This document shows positions 6,199 through 8,499 of a stretch of 8,499 bases of DNA, in pieces. Numbering within the stretch: the first letter of the stretch is position 1; each line of letters begins with the position of its first letter. The DNA is from Deltaproteobacteria bacterium. GTDB taxonomy: Bacteria > Myxococcota_A > UBA9042 > DTJE01. The notes beneath the pieces are model-generated. The model was not told the origin of the DNA. It saw only the letters and a program-made list of their open reading frames with translations, and searched no databases. The position numbers were made by a program, and so were the translations under genes. Where the stretch lies: assembly GCA_016784945.1 (NCBI GenBank), contig JADHTP010000129.1, positions 1-8,499 on the forward strand, in the 5' to 3' direction.

Positions 6199-6283
6199 GG
6201 AGAGATGACCGAGTGGTCGAAGGTGCACGACTGGAAATCGTGTGTGGGGCAACTCACCGGGGGTTCGAATCCCCCTCTCTCCG
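6199..6283 (+). tRNA. tRNA-Ser(GGA)
   Basis: An 85-nt cloverleaf. Acceptor stem GGAGAGA/TCTCTCC with discriminator G; anticodon stem CACGA/TCGTG with loop CTGGAAA, giving anticodon GGA (reads UCC and UCU). The long class II variable arm has stem GTGGG/CTCAC with loop GCAA. The T-arm is GGGGG-TTCGAAT-CCCCC. The 3' CCA is not encoded (genomic CCG). Confidence 0.96.
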
Positions 6284-6313
6284 CCGAATTGCTGATCGAC
6301 AACCTTGAAAACT

Positions 6314-6400
6314 GGAGAGATGGCCGAGTGGTCGAAGGCGGCGGTCTCGAAAACCGCTGTGGGGGTGACTCCACCGGGGGTTCGAATCCCCCTCTCTCCG
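6314..6400 (+). tRNA. tRNA-Ser(CGA)
   Basis: An 87-nt cloverleaf, 30 nt after the first. Acceptor stem, T-arm and most of the D-arm are identical to the first tRNA; anticodon stem GCGGT/ACCGC with loop CTCGAAA gives anticodon CGA (reads UCG). Long serine-type variable arm; discriminator G; CCA not encoded. The two genes look like an old tandem duplication with changed anticodon arms. No promoter is visible in the 30-nt gap, so they are probably co-transcribed. Confidence 0.96.
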
Positions 6401-6413
6401 CCGGCAGGTTGCA

Positions 6414-7268
6414 ATGGCCAGAAAACCCGCAGTAGCCGGCACCTTCTACGACAGTGACACGTCCACCCTCCGCCGCACGGTGGAGTCGCTCCTAAAAACC
6501 CGGCCCCCGACAGGCGTCCAGAACGCCGTGGGGCTCGTCGCCCCCCACGCAGCCTACATGTATTCCGGCGCCGTGGCCGGTAGGGCCTACGCCAGCATCC
6601 GGGTGCCCGATCGCGTGATCATCCTGGCCCCCAACCACACGGGCCTGGGCATGAAAGCGGCCGTGGGCCTGGACGGACCGTGGGACACGCCACTGGGTTC
6701 CGTGGAGGTGGATCACGCCTTTGGCCGGCGGCTCATCCAGGCCAGCGACGAACTGGTGGAAGACGAACTCGCCCACCTCGAGGAGCACGCGGTGGAGGTC
6801 CATCTCCCGTTCCTCCAGTCGGTGAATCCGTCGGTGTCCATCGTCCCCATCTGCCTGCGCACCATGTCATATGCCCTGTGCGAGTCCATCGGGAAGGAAC
6901 TGGCCGGCGTGCTGGAAGGTGAAGAGAACCGGCCCTTGCTGATCGCCAGCTCCGACATGAACCACCACGAACCCCAGAAGGTGGCCACCCGCAAGGATCG
7001 CATGGCCCTGGAACGCGTCGCCGGCCTGGACCCCAAGGGACTGTACCAGGTGGTGGTGGACCACCACGTTTCCATGTGCGGGTTCGTTCCGACGGTGATC
7101 ATGATGATTGCCGCCAAGGCCCTTGGCGTGCGTCACGCGGAGATCATGTCCTACACCACCAGCGGCGACGTGAACGGCGATTATTCCAGCGTCGTTGGCT
7201 ATGCCGGCGTCATCCTGGCCACGGGCAAGCCCGCAGTCAAACCCCTCAATTTCGCCTCACTCGACTGA
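6414..7268 (+). CDS. amrB: AmmeMemoRadiSam system protein B (MEMO family)
   Basis: A 284-residue MEMO1 homologue with a fold related to LigB-type extradiol dioxygenases. N-terminal 'RKPAVAGTFYDSD' is the family hallmark. Putative metal or active-site residues, likely equivalent to His49, His81 and Cys244 of human MEMO1, are visible: His45 (APHAAYMYSG), His75 (APNHTG) and Cys222 (HHVSMCGF). EEHAVEVHLPFLQ (123-135) and SSDMNHH (179-185) are also conserved. The length matches the family and nothing is broken. The molecular function in bacteria is not settled; metal binding has been reported for human MEMO1. The usual partners (an AMMECR1 protein and a radical SAM protein) are not in this window. 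Start: ATG is preceded by GCAGG at 5-nt spacing. Only 13 nt separate it from tRNA-Ser(CGA), so it probably shares the tRNA transcript. Confidence 0.93.
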   Translation: MARKPAVAGTFYDSDTSTLRRTVESLLKTRPPTGVQNAVGLVAPHAAYMYSGAVAGRAYASIRVPDRVIILAPNHTGLGMKAAVGLDGPWDTPLGSVEVDHAFGRRLIQASDELVEDELAHLEEHAVEVHLPFLQSVNPSVSIVPICLRTMSYALCESIGKELAGVLEGEENRPLLIASSDMNHHEPQKVATRKDRMALERVAGLDPKGLYQVVVDHHVSMCGFVPTVIMMIAAKALGVRHAEIMSYTTSGDVNGDYSSVVGYAGVILATGKPAVKPLNFASLD

Positions 7269-7323
7269 CGGATACAGGTCGACGCTCGACTGCAGGGGCC
7301 CTTGGTAGGTCTCTGGGGCATGG

Positions 7324-7390
7324 CCCATCGCCGATAGCCCATCGCCTATCGATGGGATCCTTTTCGCAGCGATTGGCGATAAGCGATAGG
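7324..7390. repeat. Heptamer-built imperfect inverted repeat in the convergent gap
   Basis: The left arm is made of 7-mers CCCATCG, CCGATAG, CCCATCG, CCTATCG (7324-7351). The right arm (7368-7390) carries related units in the opposite sense (AGCGATT, GGCGATA, AGCGATA, GG). About 17 of 23 positions pair between 7324-7346 and 7390-7368. It lies between the converging MEMO and hutU genes. Confidence 0.6.
7338..7364 (+). terminator. Hairpin with short T-run after the MEMO gene
   Basis: Perfect 7-bp stem CCCATCG/CGATGGG with loop CCTAT, then ATCC and TTTT on the plus strand, 70 nt after the MEMO stop. The stem is good but the T-run is short and offset by four bases, so a weak intrinsic terminator is the best reading. 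On the minus strand no T-run follows. Confidence 0.4.
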
Positions 7391-7397
7391 CTTCCCT

Positions 7398-7418
7398 CGG
7401 TGGACGGTAGACGGCAGC
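7398..7418 (+). repeat. Degenerate CGGTRGA heptamer repeat
   Basis: Three abutting 7-mers, CGGTGGA, CGGTAGA and CGGCAGC, end directly before the hutU stop codon. It is a different heptamer from the ATCAACG and CCCATCG families but has the same period. Confidence 0.4.
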
Positions 7419-8499
7419 CTATTCCATGTGGGGAATCTTCAGGCCGTGCCCCTTCGCCGCAACCACCGCTTCGTCGTAACCCGCATCCACGTGACGGAAG
7501 ATCCCCGAGGCCGGGTCGCTGTGAAGCACCCGATCCAGCCGTTTCGCCTGGGCATCGGTGCCGTCGGCGATGATCACCACCCCGGCGTGAATGGAATAGC
7601 CGATGCCCACCCCGCCCCCGTGGTGGATGGAGACCCAGGTGGCCCCGTTCACGGCGTTGGACAGGGCATTCAGCAGCGGCCAGTCCGCGATCACGTCGGA
7701 GCCGTCCTTCATGGCCTCGGTTTCCCGGTGGGGCGAAGCCACCGATCCCGAGTCCAGGTGGTCCCGACCGATGACGATGGGCGCCTTGATCCGACCGGAC
7801 TTCACCAGGGCGTTGAACTCCAGTCCCGCCCGGTCCCTCTCACCGTATCCCAGCCAGCAGATGCGTGACGGAAGGCCCTGCCAGGCGACCTTTTCCCGGG
7901 CCATGCCCATCCAGCGGGCCAGGTCCTCGTTTTCGGGAAAGAGACGGAGGATGGCCCGGTCGGTCTCGTAGATGTCCGCCGGGTCCCCGGAGAGCGCCAC
8001 CCACCTGAACGGGCCCTTGCCTTCACAGAACAGGGGGCGGATGTAGGCGGGTACGAAGCCCGGGAAGGAAAAGGCGTCATCGAGTCCCGCCTCGGCTGCC
8101 TGGGTCCGGATGTTGTTCCCGTAGTCGAAGACGTGACTGCCGGAGGCCTTGAAACCGATCATGGCGGCCACGTGGCGCACCACGGCGTCCACGGCCAGTT
8201 CCTGGTAACGGACGGGGTCGTCCTTTCGAAGACGCAGGGCCTCGTCGTAGGGCAACTGGTCGGGCACGTACCCGTTGAGCAGGTCGTGAGCCGAGGTCTG
8301 GTCCGTGACCAGGTCGGGCCGAATGCCGCGGCCCAGGATCTCGGGGTACACGGAAGCGGCGTTTCCCAGGAGCCCCACGGACAGGGGCTCCCGTTTTTCC
8401 ACCGCCTCGTCCACCAGGCGCAAGGCCTCGTCCAGGTCGTCGGTCCAGCGGTCCAGGTACCGGGTGTCCAGCCGGCGCTGGATCCGGTCGCGATCCACC
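7419..8499 (-). CDS. hutU: Urocanate hydratase, N-terminus beyond window
   Basis: The C-terminal about 360 residues of urocanase, the second step of histidine degradation (urocanate to imidazolonepropionate), a cytosolic NAD+-dependent enzyme. The family is normally about 550-560 residues, so roughly 200 N-terminal residues are missing because the window ends. Conserved segments include RIQRRLDTRYLD (5-16 of the visible part), GLLGNAA (42-48), DQTSAHDLLNGYVPDQLPYD (66-85), PAYIRPLFCEGKGPFRW (150-166), RICWLGYGERDRAG (212-225, whose Cys probably corresponds to Cys410 of the Pseudomonas enzyme) and VSIHHGGGVGIGYSIHAG (289-306). No frameshift or missing key residue is visible. The stop is TAG; the gene converges on the MEMO gene. 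Its promoter and any other hut genes lie outside the window. Confidence 0.96.
   Translation of the reverse strand, partial: VDRDRIQRRLDTRYLDRWTDDLDEALRLVDEAVEKREPLSVGLLGNAASVYPEILGRGIRPDLVTDQTSAHDLLNGYVPDQLPYDEALRLRKDDPVRYQELAVDAVVRHVAAMIGFKASGSHVFDYGNNIRTQAAEAGLDDAFSFPGFVPAYIRPLFCEGKGPFRWVALSGDPADIYETDRAILRLFPENEDLARWMGMAREKVAWQGLPSRICWLGYGERDRAGLEFNALVKSGRIKAPIVIGRDHLDSGSVASPHRETEAMKDGSDVIADWPLLNALSNAVNGATWVSIHHGGGVGIGYSIHAGVVIIADGTDAQAKRLDRVLHSDPASGIFRHVDAGYDEAVVAAKGHGLKIPHME

Noticed and set aside
6199..6400. tRNA genes as an integration (att) site
   Set aside because: No integrase, no island-like gene content and no third copy of the tRNA 3' end in the window. The two similar 3' ends are explained by two intact tRNA-Ser genes.
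5311..6414. Minus-strand open frame of 367 codons with repeated 'GGERGIRTPG'
   Set aside because: It crosses tadA and both tRNA genes. The repeated peptide is the reverse translation of the two tRNA-Ser genes, a well-known annotation artefact; the same holds for the frames at 5922-6374 and 6254-6442.
6112..6435. Plus-strand open frame over the tRNA genes
   Set aside because: Its 'GGSNPPLSA' repeats are the T-arm and acceptor sequences of the two tRNAs read as codons.

Overview
The window looks like a stretch of chromosome from a high-GC Gram-negative bacterium, most likely Myxococcota or a related former deltaproteobacterial lineage. The reasons are two lipoprotein-type signal peptides, a sigma-54 enhancer-binding protein (EBP) of FHA-GAF-AAA+-Fis architecture, a TPR/GAGQ-type membrane protein, a Cys-rich GDGDC-type linker and frequent GTG/TTG starts. 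This placement is inferred from protein style; there is no rRNA or marker phylogeny to confirm it. I see no phage, IS element, CRISPR array or integrase.

Left part (1-5080, all minus strand; transcription runs from high to low coordinates). A TTG-started TPR-containing membrane protein (4119-4979) and a GTG-started EBP (2288-4081) form one apparent operon behind an extended -10 promoter (TGCTATAAT, 5010-5018). Just after the EBP lies a near-perfect sigma-54 (-24/-12) promoter (2176-2192), with an imperfect inverted repeat about 80 nt upstream of its predicted start. It would drive two overlapping lipoprotein genes: a small Ig/PKD-like one (1653-2156) and a large one with repeated carboxypeptidase-regulatory-like beta-sandwich modules (1-1665, cut by the window edge). 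The simplest reading is a self-contained envelope module: a membrane TPR protein, a sigma-54 activator, and surface or periplasmic lipoproteins as its target. The regulatory link is inferred.

Middle (5081-6400). A small two-helix membrane protein (5081-5470, minus) has a promoter that would make its mRNA leaderless. Divergent from it is tadA (tRNA adenosine deaminase, plus strand) behind a good sigma-70 promoter (TTGACG-N17-TATACT). Two tandem tRNA-Ser genes (GGA and CGA anticodons) follow. Short arrays of the heptamer ATCAACG sit just upstream of two of the promoters, on opposite strands.

Right part (6401-8499). A MEMO-family gene (AmmeMemoRadiSam protein B) starts only 13 nt after the second tRNA-Ser. 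It converges on the C-terminal two thirds of urocanate hydratase (hutU, minus strand, cut by the window edge). The 150-nt convergent gap holds a terminator-like hairpin and further degenerate heptamer repeats that can fold into a long imperfect stem.
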